This document shows positions 1 through 6,429 of a DNA stretch of 8,408 nt, piece by piece. Within the stretch, counting starts at the first letter, position 1, and every line of letters begins with the position of its first letter. The notes beneath the pieces are model-generated. The model did not search any database, had not been told where the DNA came from, and saw nothing but the letters and a program-made list of their open reading frames with translations. The stretch covers positions 1 through 8,408 of the forward strand of contig NZ_CALNBI010000464.1 of assembly GCF_937874145.1 (NCBI RefSeq), given 5' to 3'. The position numbers were made by a program, and so were the translations under genes. The DNA comes from an uncultured Chitinophaga sp. Its GTDB lineage: Bacteria > Bacteroidota > Bacteroidia > Chitinophagales > Chitinophagaceae.

Positions 1-18
1 AAAGGGCACGGCCTTGCC

Positions 19-56
19 AAAAAGAAGGAGGCGCCTCATTGCTGAGGCGCCTCCTT
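19..56 (-). terminator. Rho-independent terminator after atpA
   Basis: A perfect 14-bp inverted repeat (arms 25-38 and 43-56, loop TTGC at 39-42) lies 23 bases past the atpA stop codon. Read on the minus strand, the GC-rich stem is followed within one base by five T residues (the A run at 19-23), the standard intrinsic terminator layout. The plus-strand side has no T run, so it should act only on minus-strand transcripts. It closes the atpB-E-F-H-A transcript or, if atpG lies just outside the window, attenuates read-through into it. Confidence 0.85.
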
Positions 57-79
57 AGAATATCTGTTACAAAAAATGA

Positions 80-1657
80 TTAAGCGAAGCGGGGTTTCAG
101 TTCCTCTACCAGCGCTACCATTTTCTTCAGGCCGTCTTCGGGCAGGTTGCCTTTTTTGAACTCACCGAGTACTTCGGGCAGCCTTACTTCCATTTCGTGC
201 AGGAAGGCATCCTGGAAAGCAGCTACGTTCTTCACGGGTACTTCGCGGAGCAGGCCGTTGGTACCGAGGTAGATGATAGCCACTTGTTTCTCCACGGAGA
301 ACGGGCTGTATTGCGGCTGTTTCAGGATTTCCACGTTACGGGCGCCTTTATCCAGAACGGATTTGGTAGCCGCATCGAGGTCACCGCCGAATTTGGAGAA
401 CGCTTCCATCTCACGGTACATCGCCTGGTCGAGCTTCAGCGTACCGGATACTTTCTTCATGGATTTGATCTGCGCGTTACCACCTACACGGGATACGGAG
501 ATACCCACGTTGATGGCGGGACGGATACCGGCGTTGAACAGGTTGTTCTCGAGGAAGATCTGTCCGTCGGTGATGGAGATCACGTTCGTCGGAATATACG
601 CGGATACGTCACCAGCCTGGGTTTCGATGATGGGCAGCGCGGTCAGGGAGCCGCCGCCTTTCACCAGGTGCTTGATGGATTCCGGGAGGTCGTTCATTTG
701 TTGGGCGATGTCGTCCTTGTTGATCACTTTCGCTGCACGTTCGAGCAGGCGGCTGTGGAGGTAGAACACGTCACCAGGGTACGCCTCGCGTCCGGGAGGA
801 CGGCGGAGCAGCAGGGACACCTCGCGGTAAGCTACGGCTTGTTTGGACAGGTCATCATAGATGATCAGTGCGGGACGGCCGGTATCGCGGAAGAATTCGC
901 CGATGGCCGCGCCTGCGAACGGAGCGTAGAACTGGAGGGGAGCCGGATCGGAAGCGGAAGCCGCAACGATCGTGGTGTAGGCCATAGCGCCGCTTTCCTG
1001 CAGGGTTTTCATCACACCTGCAACGGTGGAGGCTTTCTGGCCGATCGCTACGTATATGCAATAAACGGGTTTGCCCGCTTCGTAGAATTCTTTCTGATTG
1101 ATGATGGCGTCGATGCAGATCGCGGTTTTACCGGTCTGGCGGTCACCGATTACCAGCTCACGCTGGCCGCGGCCGATGGGGATCATGGCGTCAACGGCCT
1201 TGATACCGGTTTGCAGCGGTTCTTTTACGGGTTCGCGGTAGATTACACCGGGAGCTTTACGTTCCAGGGGCATTTCATACAGTTCGCCGGTGATGGGGCC
1301 TTTACCGTCGATCGCTTCGCCGAGGGTGTTAACCACACGGCCAACCAGGCCTTCACCCACCTTGATGGAAGCGATCTGGCCGGTACGGCGAACGGTGTCG
1401 CCTTCTTTAATAGTTTTATATTCACCCATCATTACCACACCCACGTTGTCTTCTTCCAGGTTGAGGGCGATTGCTTTAACGCCGCTCTCGAACTCTACGA
1501 GCTCACCGGAACGAACGTTGTTCAGTCCATATACACGGGCGATACCGTCACCCACCTGCAGTACCGTGCCTACTTCTTCCAGTTCCGCGGAAGCGTTGAA
1601 GTTGCTCAGTTGCTGGCGTAATATCGCCGAAATTTCGTCTGGTTTAATGTCAACCAT
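80..1657 (-). CDS. atpA: F1Fo ATP synthase subunit alpha
   Basis: This 525-residue protein is the non-catalytic nucleotide-binding subunit of the F1 hexamer (alpha3beta3) of the membrane-bound proton-driven ATP synthase. An N-terminal beta-barrel domain (about residues 25-95) is followed by the RecA-like nucleotide-binding domain with Walker A GDRQTGKT at 171-178 and Walker B LIIYDD at 264-269. The alpha signature PAINVGISVSR at 380-390 ends in R390, which aligns with the E. coli alpha arginine finger R376 that reaches into the catalytic beta site. A helical C-terminal domain completes it. Length is close to the usual 500-530, with no frameshift or missing key residue. It is the last visible gene of the operon, 90 bases after atpH. 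The leader is A/T-rich without Shine-Dalgarno, as expected in Bacteroidota. The ATG start fits the family N-terminus (VDIKPDEIS). Confidence 0.98.
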   Translation of the reverse strand: MVDIKPDEISAILRQQLSNFNASAELEEVGTVLQVGDGIARVYGLNNVRSGELVEFESGVKAIALNLEEDNVGVVMMGEYKTIKEGDTVRRTGQIASIKVGEGLVGRVVNTLGEAIDGKGPITGELYEMPLERKAPGVIYREPVKEPLQTGIKAVDAMIPIGRGQRELVIGDRQTGKTAICIDAIINQKEFYEAGKPVYCIYVAIGQKASTVAGVMKTLQESGAMAYTTIVAASASDPAPLQFYAPFAGAAIGEFFRDTGRPALIIYDDLSKQAVAYREVSLLLRRPPGREAYPGDVFYLHSRLLERAAKVINKDDIAQQMNDLPESIKHLVKGGGSLTALPIIETQAGDVSAYIPTNVISITDGQIFLENNLFNAGIRPAINVGISVSRVGGNAQIKSMKKVSGTLKLDQAMYREMEAFSKFGGDLDAATKSVLDKGARNVEILKQPQYSPFSVEKQVAIIYLGTNGLLREVPVKNVAAFQDAFLHEMEVRLPEVLGEFKKGNLPEDGLKKMVALVEELKPRFA

Positions 1658-1702
1658 TGTTATGCTTTTTAAAGAGTCGTTAAGGTTTGTTGTTATAACG
1701 AC

Positions 1703-1734
1703 AACAGCTTTGCGGTTACGCAGCGGCTGCTGTT
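1703..1734 (-). other. Potential RNA hairpin in atpH-atpA spacer
   Basis: The 90-base spacer between the atpH stop and atpA start contains an inverted repeat: outer arms AACAGC/GCTGTT (1703-1708 and 1729-1734) and an inner 4-bp stem TGCG/CGCA (1711-1714 and 1719-1722) around a 4-base loop, separated by an asymmetric internal loop. A second weak stem (GTTGT/ACAAC, about 1690-1706) is nearby and mutually exclusive with the first. No T run follows, so it is not a terminator. It could influence processing or translation of the alpha gene; it may also be chance. Confidence 0.35.
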
Positions 1735-1747
1735 AATTTGCTATTAC

Positions 1748-2308
1748 TTAGCGGATTTCGGAAACGTAAATGTTCTTGAGGAACTGTTTCTTGATGTCCT
1801 TCAGGTCGCGCAGTACGGAAGCGTCGAACAGCGAGTTGCCGGTTTCCAGTACGAAACCGCCGATCAGGTCGGGGTTTACCTGCGTTTCCAGTTCGATCTT
1901 GCGGCCGGCGGAAGTTTCCACCTTCTCGCGGATCAGGTTCAGCAGGGATGCTTCGAGCGGAGCGGCGGAAGTCAGTTTCACGCGGGCGATGCCCTTGAGT
2001 GCGTTGTACTGCTTCTGGAACTCCCCGGCGATCTCGGCGAGCACGCTTTCACGGCCTTTCAGCGTCACCAGGCGGATGAACGCGGAAGTGATGCCGCTGA
2101 TCTTGCCGTCGAGGATGGCGCCCAGGATCTTGACCTTTTTGTCGGCCTTGATGATAGGGCTTCTCAACAGCGCTACCACATCGGCATTGGTGCGGGTGAT
2201 GGACTGCAGCAGCAGCATGTCGCCATGCACGGCTTCCAGTTCATTTTTGGCCACCGCCAGGTCGATCAGCGATTTCGCATACCTGTTTGCTAAACGGGGA
2301 TTCTGCAT
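1748..2308 (-). CDS. atpH: F1Fo ATP synthase subunit delta (OSCP-like)
   Basis: This 186-residue protein is the delta subunit (OSCP family), which sits on top of the F1 head and joins it to the b-subunit peripheral stalk in the cytoplasm. The N-terminal helical bundle carries the family start RYAKSL (residues 9-14) and spans roughly residues 1-105. The C-terminal alpha/beta domain contains the conserved stretch VNPDLIGGFVLETG (144-157), followed by FDASVLRDL (161-169), matching the family's DGSVRG-type region. Length fits the usual 175-190. The ATG lies 23 bases after the atpF stop with an A-rich leader (AAAAGAAT), which supports co-transcription and the chosen start. No anomalies were seen. 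Confidence 0.96.
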   Translation of the reverse strand: MQNPRLANRYAKSLIDLAVAKNELEAVHGDMLLLQSITRTNADVVALLRSPIIKADKKVKILGAILDGKISGITSAFIRLVTLKGRESVLAEIAGEFQKQYNALKGIARVKLTSAAPLEASLLNLIREKVETSAGRKIELETQVNPDLIGGFVLETGNSLFDASVLRDLKDIKKQFLKNIYVSEIR

Positions 2309-2331
2309 ATTCTTTTATTCAGCCGTTTTAA

Positions 2332-2826
2332 TTAGTTCAGTTTGATTTCGCCTGCCAGTTGCTTGATGTAAGCTTCCTGGTTGGCTTTGTCGGAAAGTTC
2401 TTTGCGGAGTACTTTCTCGGCTACCTCGATCACGAGCGTGCCCACCTGGTTCTTCACGTCGGTGAGAGCCGCCATCTTCTGGTTTTCGATCGCTACGGAA
2501 GCCTCGGCGATGATCTTCTTGGCTTCAGCCTGCGCCTGCTCTTTCGCTTCGCGGATGATCTGGTCCTTCGCGTCTTTCGCTTCTTTCAGGATAGCGCTGC
2601 GCTCGGCTTTCGCCTCGGCCAGCACATGCTCGTGCTCGGCTTTCATCTGCGCCATTTCTTCCTTCACGCGCTCAGCAGTGGCGATGGAATCGGTAATGGA
2701 ATCTTCCCTTTCTTTCAGGGTAGAGAGGATGGGCTTCCAGGCAAATTTCTTCAGGATCAGGAATACGATAATGAAGATGATAAGAGAGATCGTGAATAAG
2801 CCTAAGCCAGGCATCAACAAATCCAT
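2332..2826 (-). CDS. atpF: F1Fo ATP synthase subunit b
   Basis: This 164-residue protein is the peripheral-stalk subunit b of the Fo sector; it dimerises and holds the F1 head against the rotor. One N-terminal membrane helix (about residues 8-26, GLGLFTISLIIFIIVFLIL) is followed by the typical exit sequence KKFAWKPI (26-33). A long, highly charged Ala/Lys/Glu-rich coiled coil (about 35-145) follows and then a short C-terminal segment that would contact delta. Length and layout are canonical. Only one b-type gene is present, and no b' paralogue is seen here, so a homodimer is inferred. It lies between atpE and atpH, separated from atpE by 92 bases that contain a strong inverted repeat. The ATG has no Shine-Dalgarno, only an A/T-rich leader. 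Confidence 0.96.
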   Translation of the reverse strand: MDLLMPGLGLFTISLIIFIIVFLILKKFAWKPILSTLKEREDSITDSIATAERVKEEMAQMKAEHEHVLAEAKAERSAILKEAKDAKDQIIREAKEQAQAEAKKIIAEASVAIENQKMAALTDVKNQVGTLVIEVAEKVLRKELSDKANQEAYIKQLAGEIKLN

Positions 2827-2868
2827 ATAATCAGTTATTTATGAGTTGTGATTGTTCGGAAGATTGAA

Positions 2869-2905
2869 TTACTGCATCCCTTGCCCTTTGCGCCGGATGC
2901 AGTAA
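2869..2905 (-). other. 11-bp stem-loop between atpE and atpF
   Basis: A perfect 11-bp inverted repeat (arms 2869-2879 and 2895-2905, TTACTGCATCC and its complement) encloses a 15-base loop. It begins 13 bases after the atpE stop codon. On the minus strand no T run follows it, so it does not look like an efficient terminator. A stem directly 3' of the c-subunit gene is well placed to protect the atpE message or act as a processing site, which would favour the high c-subunit stoichiometry. That role is inference. The five A's right after it on the plus strand are not a terminator for any known plus-strand gene. Confidence 0.6.
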
Positions 2906-2918
2906 AAAGTTTCTGCGA

Positions 2919-3179
2919 TTACAGTACTACCGCCAGCAGACCCGCGATAACGCCGAACAGGGCAACACCCTCTACCAGCGCCGCAGCCAGGATCATGTTA
3001 GCACGGATGTCGTTAGCAGCTTCGGGCTGACGAGCGATGGATTCCAGCGCGCTCTTACCGATGTTACCTACACCGATACCAGCTGCGATAGCAGCAATAC
3101 CAGCACCAACAGCACCACCAGCTTTAGCCAGGCCAGAAGCGGATTCAGCAGCCTGCATCATTACAGTTAAAAGTTCCAT
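2919..3179 (-). CDS. atpE: F1Fo ATP synthase subunit c (proteolipid ring)
   Basis: This 86-residue hairpin of two membrane helices forms the rotating c-ring of Fo. Helix 1 (about residues 18-43) carries the glycine-rich packing motif (GIGVG at 34-38). The cytoplasmic loop has the conserved RQP (50-52). Helix 2 (about 61-86) contains the ion-carrying carboxylate E70 in LVEGVALF. The position matching the sodium ligand Gln of Ilyobacter-type rings is V37, and the residues after E70 are Gly-Val rather than Ser-Thr, so proton specificity is indicated. A short N-terminal extension (MELLTVMMQAAES) precedes helix 1. The gene starts 35 bases after atpB with an A/T-rich, Shine-Dalgarno-free leader, and a strong stem-loop follows the stop. 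Confidence 0.97.
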   Translation of the reverse strand: MELLTVMMQAAESASGLAKAGGAVGAGIAAIAAGIGVGNIGKSALESIARQPEAANDIRANMILAAALVEGVALFGVIAGLLAVVL

Positions 3180-3214
3180 GATGAATTGTGTATTTGAATT
3201 TTAGATTAAACAGA

Positions 3215-4336
3215 TTAATGGTGATGATCGCCCTGGTGTTCCATCGCCTGGCCGATAAATACCGCGGTCAGGTTCGCGAAAATGAACGCCTGGATAAACG
3301 CTACCAGCAGCTCCAGCATCATCATCACGATGTTGAACACGATCGTGATCGGCAGGAAGCCGTAACCGGCCACTTTATTCAGGGAACCAAATATAAACAC
3401 CAGCGAGATAATGCTCAGGATGATGATGTGCCCCGCCAGGATGTTCGCGAAAAGACGAATCATCAGCGAAACCGGCTTCGTAAACACACCGATCAGCTCC
3501 ACCGGCGCCAGGATCACCTTCACACCGCCCGGTACGGGAGGATTGAAGATGTGGGCCCAGAAGTGACGGTTCGTTGCCGCCATCATGGCGATAAACGAAA
3601 TCAGTGCCAAAGCAGCCGTTACCGCGATGTTACCCGTCACGTTCGCCGAACCGGGAACGAGGCCCAGCAGGTTGTTGATCAGGATAAAGAAGAAGATGGT
3701 CAGGATGAAAGGCACATACTTCTCACCCTTCGCGCCCGGAATGTTCGGACGAACTACCTCATCGCGCATAAAGATGATCACCGGCTCCACCAGGCTCTGG
3801 AAACCTTTCGGGGCCTGACGGTGACCGCGGATGCGGTACGCCTTGGCCACCTGCAGCATCAGGAACACCAGCAAAGCAGACCCAAACAACAGGAACGCAA
3901 TGTTCTTGGTGATGGACCAGTCGTAGATCTTCTGCCCGGTCGGGTTGTCGTTCGCATCCACTTCGATAATGCTGCCCTCAGGATACTGCGCCGCAGTCAA
4001 ACCTTTGGATGCCAGGTAATGCCCGTCCACCAAACGGTACCCCTCATACGAGTCGTGACCGTGGTGAAACTTCGAGGAAGAAAACATGGACATGCCACGC
4101 TCAGGATGGTAGATGATGACCGGCAAAGGCACCGTCACATGGGTCTCGCCCAGGTCAACAATGTGCCAGTCATGCGCGTCCTTAACGTGACCAAGGATTA
4201 CTTCCTTCGCATTAAAACCTTTCTTTTCTTCATGGCCGTCAGATGCCAGGGCCGTGGTAAATGTGCCGGATACGGTGATGAAAAACACCGTTATCAAGGC
4301 TACCAGCTTATATTTGAACCGATTCAAGGAAAACAC
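3215..4336 (-). CDS. atpB: F1Fo ATP synthase subunit a, with exported N-terminal extension
   Basis: This 373-residue protein is the stator channel subunit that passes protons to the c-ring. The C-terminal ~230 residues are the conserved membrane domain. The essential arginine is R294 in LMIRLFAN (E. coli R210), with N298 (N214), H303 at the E219 position, E342 at the H245 position and Q349 (Q252). The N-terminal ~140 residues form an extension: a Sec-type signal peptide (1-31, cleavage likely after ALA), then a His-rich soluble segment (ten His between 35 and 106) before the first canonical helix (about 143-165). I believe such extensions are common in Bacteroidota. The start is GTG: an in-frame TAA lies 13 codons upstream with no ATG between, and the first internal Met is residue 82, which would lose the signal peptide. 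It is the first gene of the operon; no atpI/atpZ precedes it. Confidence 0.96.
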   Translation of the reverse strand: MFSLNRFKYKLVALITVFFITVSGTFTTALASDGHEEKKGFNAKEVILGHVKDAHDWHIVDLGETHVTVPLPVIIYHPERGMSMFSSSKFHHGHDSYEGYRLVDGHYLASKGLTAAQYPEGSIIEVDANDNPTGQKIYDWSITKNIAFLLFGSALLVFLMLQVAKAYRIRGHRQAPKGFQSLVEPVIIFMRDEVVRPNIPGAKGEKYVPFILTIFFFILINNLLGLVPGSANVTGNIAVTAALALISFIAMMAATNRHFWAHIFNPPVPGGVKVILAPVELIGVFTKPVSLMIRLFANILAGHIIILSIISLVFIFGSLNKVAGYGFLPITIVFNIVMMMLELLVAFIQAFIFANLTAVFIGQAMEHQGDHHH

Positions 4337-4355
4337 AGTTTTCTGAAATTTTGTG

Positions 4356-4363
4356 CAAAGGTA
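4356..4363 (-). promoter_or_regulatory. -7 element of the atp operon promoter
   Basis: On the minus strand this reads TACCTTTG, an exact match to the Bacteroidota sigma(ABfr) -7 consensus TAnnTTTG. It ends 19 bases before the atpB GTG, placing transcription start near 4350 and giving a very short leader of about 14 bases. No clear TTG -33 element occurs at the usual 19-21 base spacing; the region upstream is A/T-rich. Position directly ahead of the first gene of the operon and after an upstream terminator supports the call. Confidence 0.6.
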
Positions 4364-4419
4364 ACCGATTTTATATTAAATAGTATGAGCCGGTAAAAAA
4401 ACTGACGAGGATCATATCG

Positions 4420-4446
4420 CCCCTCCCCCATACCTCCAACCTCCTC
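4420..4446 (-). other. G-rich tract upstream of the atp promoter
   Basis: The minus strand carries GGAGGTTGGAGG followed by TATGGGGGAGGGG. Four GG runs with one- and two-base loops match a minimal two-tetrad quadruplex pattern, with further G runs next to it. It lies about 60 bases upstream of the atp -7 element and just downstream of the ABC-gene terminator. No protein-binding consensus is recognised. The purine bias is directly visible; any structural or regulatory role is inference. Confidence 0.3.
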
Positions 4447-4459
4447 ATTATCAACCTGT

Positions 4460-4493
4460 AAAAAGAATAAGGCCCCCCGTCCCGGAGAGCCCT
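4460..4493 (-). terminator. Probable terminator of the ABC exporter gene
   Basis: On the minus strand a 10-bp stem including three G-U pairs (arms 4484-4493 and 4469-4478) closes on a 5-base loop (4479-4483) and is followed by a T-rich tail (ATTCTTTTT, 4467-4460, T run at the end). It lies about 105 bases after the ABC stop codon and ahead of the atp promoter, so it would insulate the two transcripts. The G-U pairs mean the plus strand does not form an equally good stem. Confidence 0.5.
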
Positions 4494-4598
4494 CACACTT
4501 CTTTGCGCACCGCTTGATGGTATTTTACCACCCCGCAACCCGGCACCCTAATTTATACGTCAATCCTCTTATTAGAAATAATGATAATGCGCTCACCC

Positions 4599-6365
4599 TC
4601 AGGCCGTATTCGCCGAGGCCTGGAACTGCATCATGTACAATTTATGATAATAACCCTCCCGCTTCAACAACTCCTCATGCGTTCCCGCCTCCCGGATCTC
4701 ACCCTTATCCAGCACAATGATCAGGTCCGCCTTGCTGATCGTACTCAGCCGGTGCGCTATCACAATCGCCGTGCGCCCCGCAATCAGCTTGTCGATCGCA
4801 TGCTGGATCAGCTGCTCCGATTCCGTATCCACCGACGACGTCGCCTCGTCCAGTATCAGCACCGCCGGATCATACAACAACGCCCGGATGAACGAAATCA
4901 ACTGCCGTTGCCCCAGCGAAAGGGTGCTCCCCCTTTCCATCACCGGGTAATCGTACCCGCCCGGCAACCGCAGGATGAACTCATGCATCCCGATCAGCTT
5001 CGCCGCACCTTCCACCTGTTCCCGCGTAATATTGGGGTTCCGCAGCGTAATATTTTCATAAATAGATCCCGAAAACAGGAACACATCCTGCAACACCACG
5101 CCGATCCGGCTCCGGAGCTCCGCCAGCTTGTAATCCTCCAGCTTCACCCCGTCGATCGAAATCGTCCCTTTCTGGATCTCGTACAAGCGGTTCAGGATAC
5201 TGATGATGGTCGTTTTCCCGCTGCCGGTATGCCCCACCAGCGCGATCGTCTGCCCCGGTTTGGCGTGGAAACTGATATCCTTCAGCACATACCGGTCGTC
5301 TTTATAGGCAAACCACACCCGGTCGAACCGGATGTCGCCCTTCATGTCTTTGGCGGAATGCGTCCCGTTGTCGGGCATGAATTCCTCGCTGTCCAGCACC
5401 TTGAACACCCTTTCGCTCGCCACCATCCCCATCTGCAGGGTATTGAACTTATCGGCCAGGATACGGAGCGGGCGGAAAAGCATGTTCAGGTACATGATGA
5501 ATGCGATCATCACGCCCTGTGTCACTTCATAATTCAGCACCATGTTGGCGCCCCACCATACCATCAACCCCAGCGATATCGCCAGGATGATTTCCACCAC
5601 GGGGAAAAACACAGAATACGCGAAAATGGCGTCGATATTGGCCTTGCGGTGGTCCTTGTTGATCGTGCGGAATTTCCCGAACTCCCGGTTCTCCGCCGAA
5701 AAGGCCTGCACCACCGTCATACCCGTGATGTGCTCCTGCACAAAGGCATTCAGCGCCGCCACGGCATTCCGCACCCGGTGGAACGATTTGTTCACCGCTT
5801 CTTTGAACCAATAGGTAGCCAGGATCAGCACCGGGAACGGGCTCAGGCTCACCAGCGTCAGCCGCCAGTCTTCCGCGAACATCACCCCCAGGATCGCCAG
5901 GATCATCAGCACATCCGCCACGATGGAGATGATGCCTTCGGAAAAAATATCGTTGATCGCTTCAATATCGTTGATGGTCCGCGTGGTCAGCGTGCCGATG
6001 GGCGTACGGTCGAAGAATCCCAGGTTCAGCTTCACCACTTTCTTGTACACCGCTACCCGCAGGTCTTTGATCACCGATTGCCCCAGCCAGTTCGTGATAT
6101 AGGAAAAGAAAAAACGAACGGCCGTTTCCAGCAGCAGGATACCGATCTGCACCAACGTGATGATCATCAGCATCTGCGCCCACTGGTTCGTGATGTATTT
6201 GTCCACCGTCTGCTGTATCAGCCAGGGCCTCACCGGGGAGATGAGCGCCAGGGCCACCGTCAGGAACATGGACAGGTAAAAATAGCGCCGGTAGGGTGCC
6301 GCAAAGGAGAAAACCCGCTTCAGCAAACTGAAGTCAAACACCTTCTTAGCCTTGTCTTTATTCAT
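4599..6365 (-). CDS. ABC exporter, fused permease and ATPase (type IV, MsbA/BmrA/BmrD class)
   Basis: This complete 588-residue half-transporter has six predicted membrane helices (roughly residues 27-48, 64-90, 141-163, 166-186, 246-274, 280-302) and a C-terminal ATPase. The NBD motifs are intact: A-loop Tyr354, Walker A GHTGSGKT (378-385), Q-loop Q426, Walker B VLILDE (502-507, catalytic E507), D-loop SSVD (510-513) and H-loop H538. The signature is LSLGQ (482-486) followed by RQLISFIRAL; Leu replaces the usual third Gly, as in members of the BmrD/TM288 class, which often have LSxGQRQL. As a dimer it would export a hydrophobic drug, lipid or peptide; the substrate cannot be read from sequence. 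Start ATG 6365 gives the family N-terminus (SLLKRVFSFAAPYRR). It is flanked by terminators on both sides, so it is probably monocistronic. No partner half-transporter is adjacent. Confidence 0.93.
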   Translation of the reverse strand: MNKDKAKKVFDFSLLKRVFSFAAPYRRYFYLSMFLTVALALISPVRPWLIQQTVDKYITNQWAQMLMIITLVQIGILLLETAVRFFFSYITNWLGQSVIKDLRVAVYKKVVKLNLGFFDRTPIGTLTTRTINDIEAINDIFSEGIISIVADVLMILAILGVMFAEDWRLTLVSLSPFPVLILATYWFKEAVNKSFHRVRNAVAALNAFVQEHITGMTVVQAFSAENREFGKFRTINKDHRKANIDAIFAYSVFFPVVEIILAISLGLMVWWGANMVLNYEVTQGVMIAFIMYLNMLFRPLRILADKFNTLQMGMVASERVFKVLDSEEFMPDNGTHSAKDMKGDIRFDRVWFAYKDDRYVLKDISFHAKPGQTIALVGHTGSGKTTIISILNRLYEIQKGTISIDGVKLEDYKLAELRSRIGVVLQDVFLFSGSIYENITLRNPNITREQVEGAAKLIGMHEFILRLPGGYDYPVMERGSTLSLGQRQLISFIRALLYDPAVLILDEATSSVDTESEQLIQHAIDKLIAGRTAIVIAHRLSTISKADLIIVLDKGEIREAGTHEELLKREGYYHKLYMMQFQASANTA

Positions 6366-6370
6366 TCCTG

Positions 6371-6400
6371 TAAAAGTAAACGCTAATTCCCAAAACGCAA
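6371..6400 (-). promoter_or_regulatory. Candidate promoter of the ABC exporter gene
   Basis: On the minus strand TTG (6400-6398) is followed after exactly 19 bases by TACTTTTA (6378-6371), one mismatch from the Bacteroidota -7 consensus TAnnTTTG. The TTG sits at the end of the T run of the preceding terminator, so terminator and promoter overlap. The -7 element ends only 5 bases before the ATG, implying a nearly leaderless message; this short distance lowers confidence. Confidence 0.4.
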
Positions 6401-6424
6401 AAAAGGGAGCAGCGCTCCCTTTTT
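6399..6424 (-). terminator. Rho-independent terminator between the protease-like gene and the ABC gene
   Basis: A perfect 11-bp inverted repeat (arms 6400-6410 and 6414-6424; core GGGAGC/GCTCCC, loop of 3 bases) has T runs on both strands: six T on the minus strand after the stem, five on the plus strand. It starts only 5 bases after the stop codon of the upstream minus-strand gene. It should terminate that gene and, by symmetry, could also stop plus-strand transcripts, although no plus-strand gene is seen. Confidence 0.85.
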
Positions 6425-6429
6425 CACAA

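Noticed and set aside
5..18. Second small stem (GGCA/TGCC) beyond the atpA terminator
   Set aside because: Only four base pairs with a six-base loop, at the window edge.
62..85. T run directly after the atpA stop codon as a terminator
   Set aside because: The sequence before it (end of atpA) has no adequate stem; the real terminator is the hairpin at 25-56.
197..1621. Long plus-strand open frame of 474 codons opposite atpA
   Set aside because: It is antisense to a clear alpha subunit; its product is low-complexity (rich in Gly, Phe, Val, Asp, His) and matches no family. It reflects codon bias of the real gene.
3188..4396. Plus-strand open frame of 402 codons opposite atpB
   Set aside because: Composition is Arg/His/Gln-rich with no domain, and it fully overlaps a recognised gene.
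4395..4401. Run of seven T on the minus strand upstream of atpB as a terminator tail
   Set aside because: No stable stem precedes it on the minus strand.
4324..4431. Minus-strand 35-codon frame with GGAGG just before its ATG, ending inside the start of atpB
   Set aside because: The spacing of the GGAGG is one base, the phylum rarely uses Shine-Dalgarno sequences, and the frame crosses the predicted atp -7 element, so the main transcript would lack its start. The peptide shows no motif.
4518..4530. Small palindrome TGGTA-TTT-TACCA after the ABC gene
   Set aside because: A 5-bp A/T-rich stem with a 3-base loop and no T run is within chance and too weak to call.
4581..6386. Plus-strand open frame of 601 codons opposite the ABC exporter
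   Set aside because: The product is dominated by His, Arg, Gln and Pro, the typical reverse image of a high-GC gene. The minus strand has a full set of ABC motifs.
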